DNA of 64,000 bases, taken from Acidobacteriota bacterium. Lineage in GTDB: Bacteria > Acidobacteriota > Vicinamibacteria > Vicinamibacterales > SCN-69-37. This document shows positions 1 through 8,444 of the stretch, in pieces. The notes beneath the pieces were generated by a model. It was not told the DNA's origin, ran no database searches, and saw nothing but the letters and a program-made list of their open reading frames with translations. The DNA lies in assembly GCA_020853395.1 (NCBI GenBank), contig JADYYY010000010.1, positions 310,001-374,000 of the forward strand, written 5' to 3'. A program made the position numbers and the translations under genes. The number at the start of each line of letters is the position of its first letter. Positions within the stretch are counted from its first letter, which is position 1.

Positions 1-574
1 CACCGTCCGGCGAGACGCCTTCATAGGGCAGGTCGTTCCAGTACAGCCCGACCAGGACGATGTCCGGCTTCAGCCGCGGCGCGAGGCGCTCGAGCAGCTT
101 GTAGTCGCGCTTGAGATCGTAGGCCGCGACGCCGCCGTTGACGACCTCGATGCGCCGCTCCGGAAACTGGTGCCGCAACAGGCGCTCGAGCTCGGCGCAG
201 TAGGTCTCGCGATCGCCGACACCCCAGCCGAACGTGGTGGAATCGCCGACGGCCAGGACGCGCACGGCGCCGTCGGGCTTGGGATCCTCGGGCAGATCGC
301 CGCGCAGTCCCAGAGCGTTGATCGTCGCCAGCCCGTCGTCGAGAAACCCGACCTGGTTCGGCACGTGCACGAATCCGAGCGCCGGGTCGGTCTGGTAGAC
401 GATCTGCGGCTCGCGAGCGGGCTCGGGCGGCGCCGGATAGAGCGCGCGCACGCCGATCTCGCAGAGCCCGAACGCGATGAAGATGGCGACGAGCGCGGCG
501 GTGGCGCGGGCTCCGAGGCCCACGCTCGGCCGGCGGCGCCGCCGTGACGCGTCGTTGGTCATCGTCTCCCTCAT
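1..574 (-). CDS. SGNH/GDSL hydrolase, C-terminus beyond window
   Basis: The reading frame stays open from an ATG at 574 to the left edge, so only the first 191 residues are visible. An Arg-rich N-terminus is followed by one hydrophobic segment (about residues 19-40), suggesting an enzyme anchored with its domain outside the membrane. Block I of the SGNH fold is the GDSTTFGWG stretch near residue 110, with the nucleophile serine in GDS; an NGG stretch near 150 and a YWND stretch near 175 fit blocks II and III. The start overlaps the SxtJ gene stop as ATGA. In its position after a carbamoyltransferase and SxtJ it probably adds or removes an acyl ester on the exopolysaccharide. The catalytic Asp/His block would lie outside the window. 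Confidence 0.8.
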   Translation of the reverse strand, partial: MRETMTNDASRRRRRPSVGLGARATAALVAIFIAFGLCEIGVRALYPAPPEPAREPQIVYQTDPALGFVHVPNQVGFLDDGLATINALGLRGDLPEDPKPDGAVRVLAVGDSTTFGWGVGDRETYCAELERLLRHQFPERRIEVVNGGVAAYDLKRDYKLLERLAPRLKPDIVLVGLYWNDLPYEGVSPDG

Positions 575-984
575 GACTGCCTCAGGTACTCGGCCAGCCG
601 CGCGGCCTGCGGCTTCGGCTGCCAGTAGCTGGCGGCGCGCGGCCGCCGCAGCCGCAGCACGTCACGCCCGGCGGCGCGGAAGACCCAGGCGAGCGGCGTC
701 AGCACCAGGAAGAAGATCGCGCCGAGCGCGATGCGCGACACCGTCCAGCCGATCGGGAAGGCCGCGATCATCCAGCCGGTGAAGATCGGGCGGACCAGCG
801 CCGGCCGCGCCAGCCCGGCCGCGCCGACGACGACCGCGGCGACCGCGAGCCCGATGGTCCAGCCATCGTGCGATCCCTTGAACCATCGCCACCCCGCCAT
901 GGCCAGGAACACCACGAGCCACAGCGCCGCGAACTCTCGCAGCGTCTTCTTCGCCGGCGGCTTGATCACCTCAGACCATTGCAC
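571..984 (-). CDS. SxtJ-family small membrane protein
   Basis: This is a 137-residue protein with three to four hydrophobic segments and a basic C-terminal tail. It matches the SxtJ family as I know it: small membrane proteins found next to O-carbamoyltransferases, first named in saxitoxin clusters, with no defined biochemical role. I chose the GTG at 984 because AAGGAG lies 6 bases upstream and the protein then begins (M)QWSEVIKPP, typical of the family. The frame stays open upstream to 1059, but that extension is translated from the CATCG repeat array and is unlikely to be real. The stop overlaps the SGNH hydrolase start by four bases. Confidence 0.75.
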   Translation of the reverse strand: MQWSEVIKPPAKKTLREFAALWLVVFLAMAGWRWFKGSHDGWTIGLAVAAVVVGAAGLARPALVRPIFTGWMIAAFPIGWTVSRIALGAIFFLVLTPLAWVFRAAGRDVLRLRRPRAASYWQPKPQAARLAEYLRQS

Positions 985-998
985 GGTCAACTCCTTGA

Positions 999-1222
999 CA
1001 TCGACCATCGAGACATCGGACATCGGGACATCGCCTCGAACATCGGGCCATCGAGGCATCGCGCCATCGATGATCCGGGCATCGAGAGTGCTCCTGCTCG
1101 CCTCGCCGGATCGATGCGAGCCCGGTTTCCCGATTCGATCGATGCGATATCCCGATTGCTCGATTGATCCATGCGATGTCCCGATGAATCGATGCGATAT
1201 CCCGATGTCCCGATGTCCGATG
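999..1222. repeat. CATCG / CGATG mirrored degenerate repeat array
   Basis: Between the carbamoyltransferase stop and the SxtJ start lies simple degenerate sequence. The left part (999-1084) has ten CATCG words, usually 7-9 bases apart. The right part (1112-1222) has eight CGATG words, the reverse complement. The 13-mer CATCGGGACATCG at 1021 has its exact reverse complement at 1174. The whole could fold into one long imperfect hairpin in the operon mRNA. No coding function is likely. Confidence 0.75.
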
Positions 1223-1233
1223 TCTGATGCCTA

Positions 1234-3090
1234 TCAGTCGAGCTGGAACTGCGCGAGGTGCCGGTCGCGCTCGGCCGCGTCCACCTTGTCCGAAACGTCG
1301 CGCTTCAGCACGATGATGTCCTCGAGCACGAGCGCGTCCATCTCGGTCGCGAGGAGGCAGCGGTACGCGTCCTCGGGGCTGCACACGATCGGCTCGCCGC
1401 GCACGTTGAAGCTCGTGTTGACGAGGACGGGGCAGCCCGTGCGCCGCTGGAACTCACGGAGCAGCGCCGTCAGACGCGGGTTGCGCGCCTCGTCCACCGT
1501 CTGGAGGCGCGCGCTGTAGTCCACGTGCGTGACGGCCGGAATGGCCGACCGCGGGATGTTGACCCTGGCCCGAAGATCCGGATCGCTCGCCATCTGCCGC
1601 CGGGTCGCGTCGTCGATCGGCACGCGATGCGCTTCGTCGACCGGCGCGACCAGCAGCATGTACGGGCTCTCGTGCCGCGGCTCGATCCCGAACCAGCGCG
1701 ACGCCTCGTCGCGGAGCACGATCGGGGCGAACGGCCGGAAGCTCTCGCGGAACTTGATCTTCAGGTTCATCGTGGCCTGCATGCGCGGCGACCGCGGGTC
1801 GCCGAGGATGCTGCGCGCGCCGAGCGCGCGGGGCCCGAACTCCATCCGCCCCTGGAACCAGCCGACGACCTGCTCGGACGCGAGCAGGTCGGCCGTCTGC
1901 CGCACGAGCTCGTGTGGCGAGCCGGCACGCGTGTAGGGCACGCCGAGGCCGTCGAGCCAGTCGGCGATCTCGTCCGACGAGAACCGCGGGCCGAGCAGGC
2001 TGCCTTTCTGGCTGTCGCGCCCCTGGGGCGCGCGCGGCTTGTCGAGCAACTGGTGCCAGACGAACAGCGCCGCGCCGAGCGCGCCGCCGGCATCGCCGGC
2101 CGCCGGCTGGATCCAGACGTCGTCGAACGGCCCTTCACGCAGCAGCCGGCCGTTGGCGACGCAGTTGAGCGCCACGCCGCCCGCCATCACGAGGTGCCGC
2201 ATGCCGGTCTCGCGGTGCACTTCCCGCGCGATGCGCAGCATGATGTCCTCGGTCACGGCCTGGATGCTCGCGGCCAGGTCCATGTGCCGCTGCTCGATCG
2301 TGGACTCGGGCGAGCGCGGCGGGCCGCCGAACAGCTCGTGGAACGCGGCCGACGTCATCGTCAGCCCCTCGCAGTAGTTGAAATACCGCATGTCCATCCA
2401 GAAGCTGCCATCGTCGCGGACGTCGATCAGGTGCTTCTCGATGAGATCCCGATACACGGGCCGGCCGTACGGCGCGAGGCCCATGAGCTTGTACTCGCCG
2501 CTGTTGACCTTGAACCCGCAGTAGTAGGTGAACGCCGAGTAGAGCAGGCCGAGCGAGTGCGGGAACTGCAGTTGCTTCGTGAGCGTGATCCGGTGGCCTT
2601 CGCCGACGCCCATCGCCGCGGTCGTCCACTCACCGACGCCGTCGAGCGTGAGGATCGCCGCGCGATCGAACGGGCTCGGAAAGAACGCGCTCGCCGCGTG
2701 GCTCTCGTGGTGGTCGGTGAAGACGAGCGGCGTCTGTCGCCGGCCGCCCATCGCGCGGCGAATCAGCCGCGACTGCTGCAGCTTCTCGCGCAGCCAGACC
2801 GGCATCGCGGTCGCGAAGCTCGAGAAGCCGGCTGGCGCGTAGCCGACGTACGTCTCGAGCAGCCGCTCGAACTTCCGGATCGGCTTCTCGTAGAAGACGA
2901 CGTAGTCGACGTCCTGCATCGACACGCCGGCTTCGCGCAGGCAGTACTGTACGGCCAGATCCGGAAAGCTCGGATCGTGCTTCTTGCGGGTGAACCGCTC
3001 TTCCTGCGCAGCGGCGACGATGTCGCCATCGGCGACGAGCGCCGCGGCGCTGTCGTGATAGAAGGCGGAGATACCGAGGATGCGGGTCAC
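1234..3090 (-). CDS. Carbamoyltransferase (NodU/CmcH type)
   Basis: A 618-residue protein, the usual family length. The N-terminal Kae1-like domain opens with ILGISAFYHDSAAAL and has the DHHESHAASAF stretch; the GGVALNCVANGRL stretch sits in mid-protein, and the Carbam_trans_C domain contains the FGPRALGARSILGDPR stretch. Family members transfer the carbamoyl group of carbamoyl phosphate to a sugar hydroxyl through carbamoyl-AMP. The GTG start at 3090 overlaps the FemAB stop as GTGA. Placed inside an exopolysaccharide operon and followed by SxtJ and an SGNH hydrolase, it most likely O-carbamoylates the polymer or its precursor. The exact sugar cannot be told. Confidence 0.92.
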   Translation of the reverse strand: MTRILGISAFYHDSAAALVADGDIVAAAQEERFTRKKHDPSFPDLAVQYCLREAGVSMQDVDYVVFYEKPIRKFERLLETYVGYAPAGFSSFATAMPVWLREKLQQSRLIRRAMGGRRQTPLVFTDHHESHAASAFFPSPFDRAAILTLDGVGEWTTAAMGVGEGHRITLTKQLQFPHSLGLLYSAFTYYCGFKVNSGEYKLMGLAPYGRPVYRDLIEKHLIDVRDDGSFWMDMRYFNYCEGLTMTSAAFHELFGGPPRSPESTIEQRHMDLAASIQAVTEDIMLRIAREVHRETGMRHLVMAGGVALNCVANGRLLREGPFDDVWIQPAAGDAGGALGAALFVWHQLLDKPRAPQGRDSQKGSLLGPRFSSDEIADWLDGLGVPYTRAGSPHELVRQTADLLASEQVVGWFQGRMEFGPRALGARSILGDPRSPRMQATMNLKIKFRESFRPFAPIVLRDEASRWFGIEPRHESPYMLLVAPVDEAHRVPIDDATRRQMASDPDLRARVNIPRSAIPAVTHVDYSARLQTVDEARNPRLTALLREFQRRTGCPVLVNTSFNVRGEPIVCSPEDAYRCLLATEMDALVLEDIIVLKRDVSDKVDAAERDRHLAQFQLD

Positions 3091-4169
3091 GGAATGCCTC
3101 GCACGATGTGCGGCCCGAGCGTGGTCGCCAGCCGCAGCGGCAGATGCTGCCAGAGCGCGATGGCCGTCGTGAACGTCGTGTTCGTCGGACCGTGGTCCGG
3201 AACGTCGGCGCGCGAGAGCAGCACGTACTCCCAGCAGAGCGGCCGCGCCACCGCGCCCCACTGCAGCTTGAACTGGTGCGTGCCGGCGCCGGGCGTCGAT
3301 CGGCCGAAGTCGAAGGTGGTCATGCCGTCGGCCACCGCCCGCTCGAGCATCGACCAGTACAGCAGCATGTTCGGACACAGCGTCCGGTAGGCCTTGAGCG
3401 ACGACGCCCACGGCACGAGCACGGTCCGGCGGAACGCGATCGTGACCGCTGCCGCCATGACCGTCGCGCCGCGGCGCACGACGTGGACGCGCGCGCGATC
3501 GCCGAAGGCCGTCAGCACCTCGTCGAAGAGCCGCTTGGCGTAGACCGGCGTTCCCAGATCGCGCATGTTCTCGGCGAAGACCCGATAGAACGCCGGCACC
3601 AGCTCCCGGCCGCCTGCAGCCGCCTCGAGACCTTCCTTCTGCGCCTTGCGCACCTGGTTGCGCACCTTCCGGTCCAGCTCCTGCCAGAGCGCATCGGACG
3701 ACGACGGCAGCGGACGGACGAGGCTCAGCTTGTGCTCGCGGCACGGCAAGGCGGGAAACTGCCGGCGGCGATGCCGCAGCTCGACGTGTGAGGCGCCAGC
3801 TTCGGCGGCGATCTCTCGCGCCCGCGCGACCAGCGCCTCCGCCGCGGCGTCGTCGTCGGCCAGCACGCCGCCGTCGTTCAGGAACGGCAACGAGATCAGG
3901 GCGCGGCCGAAGAGCGGCGACCGGAACTTCACGAGCGGCAGCACGCCGACCAGCCGTCCGCCGCGGCGGGCCGCGAGGTACGCCGGCGCGTGCCGGAACA
4001 CGCGAGCGACGAGCGGCCCCCAGGCCCAGAGATGATCGGCCGTGGCGTCGGGATGGGCCTCGACGTACGCGTCCCACTCGGCGGCCGAGCCGGCGGGCGT
4101 CACGAGGATCGGAGCCGTGTCGGCCGGCGCGAGCACCGCGCGATCGATCGGGGACGCGAGGCTCACCAT
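3087..4169 (-). CDS. FemAB-related GNAT protein of exosortase-A-type EPS loci
   Basis: A 360-residue GNAT-fold protein resembling the FemAB-like family (TIGR03019) that accompanies exosortase-A/EPS loci. Visible landmarks are the N-terminal W-A-W-G stretch, a lysine/arginine-rich stretch (KVRNQVRKAQKEGLE) near the middle, the YAKRLFDEVL stretch, and a C-terminal FDFGRSTPGAGTHQFKLQWG segment characteristic of this family. The ATG at 4169 overlaps the deacetylase stop by seven bases, so translation is probably coupled. Its substrate is unknown; transfer of an amino acid or acyl group to a sugar is the usual guess. Confidence 0.85.
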   Translation of the reverse strand: MVSLASPIDRAVLAPADTAPILVTPAGSAAEWDAYVEAHPDATADHLWAWGPLVARVFRHAPAYLAARRGGRLVGVLPLVKFRSPLFGRALISLPFLNDGGVLADDDAAAEALVARAREIAAEAGASHVELRHRRRQFPALPCREHKLSLVRPLPSSSDALWQELDRKVRNQVRKAQKEGLEAAAGGRELVPAFYRVFAENMRDLGTPVYAKRLFDEVLTAFGDRARVHVVRRGATVMAAAVTIAFRRTVLVPWASSLKAYRTLCPNMLLYWSMLERAVADGMTTFDFGRSTPGAGTHQFKLQWGAVARPLCWEYVLLSRADVPDHGPTNTTFTTAIALWQHLPLRLATTLGPHIVRGIP

Positions 4170-5059
4170 ACGTACGGCAACGGCAGGGCCAGGTCCGACG
4201 GCTCGTGGGCGCGCCGGAGCGTCTCGGCGATCACGGTCGCGACCGGCCCGAAACGGAAGTCGCCGAGCAGCCGCCGCATGCGCGCCTGCGCGTGCTCGAG
4301 GTTGCGGTAGTGGCGGAACCGGCTGAGCAGGCCGGCCGGCAGCCGGGGCTGATCGGGATCGAGCTCCCACGGGTGCAGGTAGAAGACCACGGCGCGCTGC
4401 TCCTGCCGGTTCACGCGCGCGATGCCCCACTTCGTCCACCAGTACGGCAGCAGCCGGAAGTAACCGCCGCCGGCGACCGGCACGTTCACCGGCCCGATCC
4501 GTGTCGTCGATCCCGGCACCTCCACGATCGCGCCGCCGCCGCGCCGGATGGCATACGGGCTGCGGTGGGACACGGGGATGCCGTAGCGGTCGTGGCGGAT
4601 CGGAAAGATGCTGGAGTCGTACTCGTAACCTTCTTCGACGAGCACGTCGAGCGCCCAGAGCGATCGCGGCGTGATGGAGAAGCTCGGCGCGCGGTAGCCG
4701 ATCACGCGGCGGCCCGACGCGTCCTCCAGCAGCGCTTTCGCGCGGCGGACGTCGTCGCGGAACGCGGCGAGCGTCTGGTCGTAGATCAGCCGATGACCGT
4801 AACCGTGCGAGGCGATCTCGTGGCCGCGCGCCGCGAGGCGGGCGATGAGATCGCGGTGCCGCTCGGCGACCCAGCCGAGCACGAAGAACGTGCTCCGCAC
4901 GTCGAACTCGTCGAACAGATCGAGCAGCCGGTCCGTGTTGGCGACGACGCGGCTCTCCATGTCGTCCCAGCGGGCGCGGGGAACGAGCCCGTCGAACACG
5001 CTGACGTGGAAGTAGTCCTCCACGTCGATGCTCATCGCGTTCAGGATCGGCGCGCTCAT
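4163..5059 (-). CDS. Polysaccharide deacetylase of XrtA-type systems
   Basis: A 298-residue NodB-fold deacetylase with the C-terminal DUF3473 extension seen in exosortase-A-associated deacetylases (TIGR03006). Motif 1 is SIDVEDYFH near residue 10 (catalytic/metal Asp), motif 2 is the HEIASHGYGHR stretch near 80 (two metal-binding His), and GYRAPSFSI follows near 120. FYLHPWELDPDQPR lies in the DUF3473 part. It removes N-acetyl groups from polymer or lipid-linked sugars. The ATG at 5059 overlaps the preceding stop as TGATG; an adjacent GTG at 5062 is an equal alternative. There is no signal peptide, so a cytoplasmic place of action is possible. Confidence 0.92.
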   Translation of the reverse strand: MSAPILNAMSIDVEDYFHVSVFDGLVPRARWDDMESRVVANTDRLLDLFDEFDVRSTFFVLGWVAERHRDLIARLAARGHEIASHGYGHRLIYDQTLAAFRDDVRRAKALLEDASGRRVIGYRAPSFSITPRSLWALDVLVEEGYEYDSSIFPIRHDRYGIPVSHRSPYAIRRGGGAIVEVPGSTTRIGPVNVPVAGGGYFRLLPYWWTKWGIARVNRQEQRAVVFYLHPWELDPDQPRLPAGLLSRFRHYRNLEHAQARMRRLLGDFRFGPVATVIAETLRRAHEPSDLALPLPYVW

Positions 5060-6441
5060 CACGCCCCCCGCCTGAGGATCACCGTCTTGACCGTCTCGAA
5101 CACGATCACGAGGTCGAGCGTGATCGACATGTTCTTGATGTAGTAGAGGTCGTACTGCAGCTTCTGCAGCGCGTCCTCGGTGCTGGCGCCGTAGGTGTAG
5201 CGGACCTGCGCCCAGCCGGTGAGGCCCGGGCGCACGACGTGGCGCTGGCGATAGTACGGGATGTCGCGCGTCAGGTCCTGGACGAACTCCGGGCGTTCCG
5301 GCCGCGGCCCGACCAGGCTCATGTCGCCCTTCACGATGTTCCAGAGCTGCGGCAGCTCGTCGAGACGCGTGCGCCGCAACCAGCCGCCGATGGGCGTCAC
5401 GCGCGGATCACCGTGCTTCGACGCCCAGACCGGCCCGGTCGCGGCCTCCGCGTCGGCGCACATCGTCCGGAACTTGTGGACGGTGAAGACGCGGCCGTGC
5501 AGCCCGACCCGCTGCTGGTGATACAACATCGGGCCGGCCGAGGTGAGCTTCACGGCGACGCCGACGAGCAGCATCACGGGCGCGCCGACGATCAGGCCGA
5601 CCGACGAGACGACCAGGTCCAGCAGGCGCTTGGCCGCCGCCTGCGCGCGGCTCTTGCGGAAGCCTTCCGAGAAAATCAGCCAGCTCGGGCGGAGATTCTC
5701 GACGGCGATCTTGCCGGTGTACTCCTCGTACACCGAGGCGAGGTGGTCGAAGGTGACGCCGTCGAGCTTCATCTCGAGCAGCTTGTCCATCGGCAGGCGG
5801 CCGCGCGCCTCGGCGAGGCTGACGACCACGCGATCGACGCCGCGCGCGCGCACGACGGACGGGATGTCCTCGATCGTGCCGACGACGCCCGGGTTGATCA
5901 GCGAGGTGCCGACCTTCGACGGATCGGGATCGACGAAGCCGACGATCTCGACGCCGAGCTCCGCGCGGCGATCGTACAGCTCGCGCGCGAGGCTCAAGGC
6001 GGCCGGGTTCGTGCCGACGAGCAGCAGCCGTTCGCGCGGGCCGAGCCGCGTGCTGAGCCAGTCGAACAGGACGCGCCAGCCGATGATGACCGTGAGCGCG
6101 AGCGCCGCGGCGATGGCGAAGACGCCGCGGCCGATCACCAGATCCGGAAACCAGTAGTACAGCGCCGCGAGCAGGAACGACGCGGCGGCGAGCGCCTGCA
6201 GCAGCCGCGTCAGGAGCTCGGTCCGATCGGCCAGCCGCCGCAGATCGTACAGATCCGCGTAGTACAGGCACGCTTGCGTGACGGCCGCCACGAGCAGCGT
6301 CTTGCGCATGCCGTTCTCGTGCTCCAGGACGAACCAGGCCCACTCACCCAGCCGAAGCCACGCCGCGAGCGCGACGGCGCCGAGGATCAGCGCCGTCTCG
6401 CAGGCGATCAGCAGCAGCGACCGCAGGGTGAACCTATGCAT
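5059..6441 (-). CDS. Undecaprenyl-phosphate sugar phosphotransferase (TIGR03013-like)
   Basis: A 460-residue polyprenyl glycosylphosphotransferase that starts repeat-unit synthesis by loading a sugar-1-phosphate onto undecaprenyl phosphate. Four hydrophobic segments fill the first 130 residues, followed by a CoA-binding/Rossmann-like part (LLLVGTNPAALSLA). The C-terminal catalytic domain starts at KRLLDLVVSSVGL and carries the hallmarks HKFRTM, RLDELPQLWNIVKGDMSLVGPRP and PGLTGWAQV. Length and layout fit the EpsB/EpsE-like transferase of exosortase-A EPS loci. The ATG at 6441 overlaps the BY-kinase stop by eight bases. Confidence 0.93.
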   Translation of the reverse strand: MHRFTLRSLLLIACETALILGAVALAAWLRLGEWAWFVLEHENGMRKTLLVAAVTQACLYYADLYDLRRLADRTELLTRLLQALAAASFLLAALYYWFPDLVIGRGVFAIAAALALTVIIGWRVLFDWLSTRLGPRERLLLVGTNPAALSLARELYDRRAELGVEIVGFVDPDPSKVGTSLINPGVVGTIEDIPSVVRARGVDRVVVSLAEARGRLPMDKLLEMKLDGVTFDHLASVYEEYTGKIAVENLRPSWLIFSEGFRKSRAQAAAKRLLDLVVSSVGLIVGAPVMLLVGVAVKLTSAGPMLYHQQRVGLHGRVFTVHKFRTMCADAEAATGPVWASKHGDPRVTPIGGWLRRTRLDELPQLWNIVKGDMSLVGPRPERPEFVQDLTRDIPYYRQRHVVRPGLTGWAQVRYTYGASTEDALQKLQYDLYYIKNMSITLDLVIVFETVKTVILRRGA

Positions 6442-7405
6442 GCTTGCGCCCGAATCGGCCGAGCCATCGCGCGGCGAGCGTCGGCCTCGTCTCGTCCCGG
6501 CCACCGTAGTAGTAGTGGTAGTAGTAGCCGTGGCTGCCGAAGCTCTCCATGTCCGCGCGGTTCAGCACCGTCCCGAGCAGCCGGTCGCGGCCGATCGCCT
6601 CGACGGCGCGTTGCGCGAGCTGGTACGACGTCGACCCGGCCTTGACGACGAGAATCGCGCCGTCGGCCATGGCGGCGAGCAGGTTCGCATCGGTCATGAG
6701 CCCCACCGGCGGGGTGTCGATGATGACCCAGTCGAAGTGCTCCCGGGCCTCGGCGATCAGCCGGCGCATGCGGCCTGACGTCAGGCCCGCCATCGGATCC
6801 GAGCTGGGACGCCCCGCCGGGAGCACGGTCAGCCGCTCCGAGATCTGATGCGGCGTGAAGCCGACGTTCTCGATCGCGTTCAGCCCATCGCTCAAGCCCG
6901 GCGCCGGCTCGATGTTGAAGACGGTGTGCAGCGACGGGCGCCGAAGATCCGCATCGATCAGCAGCACGCTGCGGCGATACGACTCGCTGAAGGTCAGCGC
7001 GAGGTTCGTGGCCGTGAGCGTCTTGCCCTCGCCCGCCACGGCGCTCGCGATCATCACGACCTTCAGGCCGTGGTCGACCTGCGCGTGGTGCAGCGTCGCA
7101 GCGAGACGCCGGTACTGCTCGCGCGACGTGGGCGGCATCGTGCGATCGGCGACGAGCTTGCCCGTCATCCGCTTGTGCACGACGTCCATCAACCGCGGCG
7201 TTCGGGCGTCGTGCGTCGCGTTGAGCTCGAGGCCTGTCTCGGCCGCCGGCGCCTCCGGCACGGCGGGCGTCTCGTCCTCGGCCGGCGCCTCGACGGGAAA
7301 CGCCTCGGGTGCCAGGACGCTCACGGCCGTGTCGGACTCGCCGGTGGCCGGCGGACTGCCGGCCTCGGCCGCCGCGCGGCGCATCGCATCTTCTACTCGC
7401 CCCAT
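6434..7405 (-). CDS. CpsD/CapB-type tyrosine autokinase (BY-kinase ATPase)
   Basis: A 323-residue cytoplasmic P-loop ATPase. A low-complexity Ala/Pro/Glu-rich N-terminus (about residues 10-60) precedes a Walker A motif SAVAGEGKT near 125, Walker A' VLLIDADLRRP near 150, and Walker B WVIIDTPPV near 235. The C-terminus holds a tyrosine cluster (YYYHYYYGG) near 300, the usual autophosphorylation tail. No transmembrane part is fused, so it should pair with the Wzz-like protein encoded two genes upstream. Such kinases control polymer length and export by phosphorylation cycles. It lies 25 bases after the AAA ATPase gene. Confidence 0.92.
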   Translation of the reverse strand: MGRVEDAMRRAAAEAGSPPATGESDTAVSVLAPEAFPVEAPAEDETPAVPEAPAAETGLELNATHDARTPRLMDVVHKRMTGKLVADRTMPPTSREQYRRLAATLHHAQVDHGLKVVMIASAVAGEGKTLTATNLALTFSESYRRSVLLIDADLRRPSLHTVFNIEPAPGLSDGLNAIENVGFTPHQISERLTVLPAGRPSSDPMAGLTSGRMRRLIAEAREHFDWVIIDTPPVGLMTDANLLAAMADGAILVVKAGSTSYQLAQRAVEAIGRDRLLGTVLNRADMESFGSHGYYYHYYYGGRDETRPTLAARWLGRFGRKHA

Positions 7406-7430
7406 CGCTCTGCTCCTCGTCGCCGCCGGC

Positions 7431-8438
7431 TCATCGGAAGAGCCTCGTATGCCGGCGGCCGGACCATCCCGAGAACCAGCCGGCCGCGGTCGGACTGTCG
7501 GTCTCCGCGTCCGGATCGTCGGCCGCCGAGGACGCCGGCTCCGGACCGTTCGTCACCGGCCCGGCGAAGACACGGGGCGCCGGGCTCGCGGGCGCCGCGC
7601 CATTTTCGGCGGCGGCCGGGCTCGCGGCGCGGCCCACGCCGAAGTCCCGGCAGACCTCGCGCACGATGCGCGTGGTCACCGGCTTCTGTCCGGCGGCGAA
7701 CCCGCCGAGCAGCGCGTTGTCGGCCAACACGTTGACGGCGCGCGGCAACCCCTCGGCGGCCTCGTGCATCAACGCGACGGCCTCGCGCGTGAACACCTCA
7801 CCGCCGACGCCGCCAGCGGCGGTGATCCGGCCCGCGACGTACTCGGAGGTCTCCTGCAGCGTGAGCGATCGGAGCTGGCAGCGCAGCGCCACCCGCTGCT
7901 TGAGCTGCCGGAGGTTCGGCCGATCCAGCCGGCTGGCCAGCTCGGGCTGGCCGGCGAGGATCACCGACACGAGCTTCTGATCGTCCGCCTCGATGTTGGC
8001 GAGCAGGCGAATCTCCTCGAGGACGTGATCCGGCGCGCTCTGCGCCTCGTCGACGATCAACACGGTCACCTCGTTCTCACCGCGCCGAGCGCTGAGGAGC
8101 CGCTCGAGCTCGGCCAACATGATCGCCTTGGACGCGCTCGCCGCGTCCGACAACCCGAACTTGAGCGCCAGCAACTGGCTGAACTCCTCACGCGACAGCG
8201 TCGGGTTGCTCAAGTGCACGTGATGGACGCGCTCCGGCTGCGCCTGGAGCACCGCCCGAATCAGCGTCGTCTTCCCCGATCCCGGCTCGCCGAGCACGAC
8301 GGTCACGCCCTTGCGGCTCGCGATGGCGTACTCGAGGTTGCTGAGCACTTCGCGATGCGGGTCCGTGAGCACGAGGTACTTCGGGTTGGGCGTCAGATCG
8401 AACGGCCGCTCCCGAAACCCGAAGAAACGTTCGTACAT
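7431..8438 (-). CDS. ExeA/TIGR03015-type AAA ATPase of EPS loci
   Basis: A 335-residue AAA ATPase that begins MYERFFGFRERPFDLTPNP, the signature of the ExeA-like ATPase family; the version found in exosortase-A EPS loci is TIGR03015. Walker A is GEPGSGKTT near residue 50, Walker B is VLIVDEAQ near 125, and ILAGQPEL near 160 is the sensor-like stretch. The last 70 residues are Ala/Pro-rich and look disordered. Its role is unproven; it is thought to power or gate assembly. It starts 6 bases after the Wzz-like gene stop. Confidence 0.9.
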   Translation of the reverse strand: MYERFFGFRERPFDLTPNPKYLVLTDPHREVLSNLEYAIASRKGVTVVLGEPGSGKTTLIRAVLQAQPERVHHVHLSNPTLSREEFSQLLALKFGLSDAASASKAIMLAELERLLSARRGENEVTVLIVDEAQSAPDHVLEEIRLLANIEADDQKLVSVILAGQPELASRLDRPNLRQLKQRVALRCQLRSLTLQETSEYVAGRITAAGGVGGEVFTREAVALMHEAAEGLPRAVNVLADNALLGGFAAGQKPVTTRIVREVCRDFGVGRAASPAAAENGAAPASPAPRVFAGPVTNGPEPASSAADDPDAETDSPTAAGWFSGWSGRRHTRLFR

Positions 8439-8444
8439 GTCAGG

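Noticed and set aside
985-1059. Longer N-terminus for the SxtJ-like protein
   Set aside because: The extra residues (PRWPDVRGDVPMSDVS) are translated from the CATCG array, and a strong AAGGAG stands before the GTG at 984.
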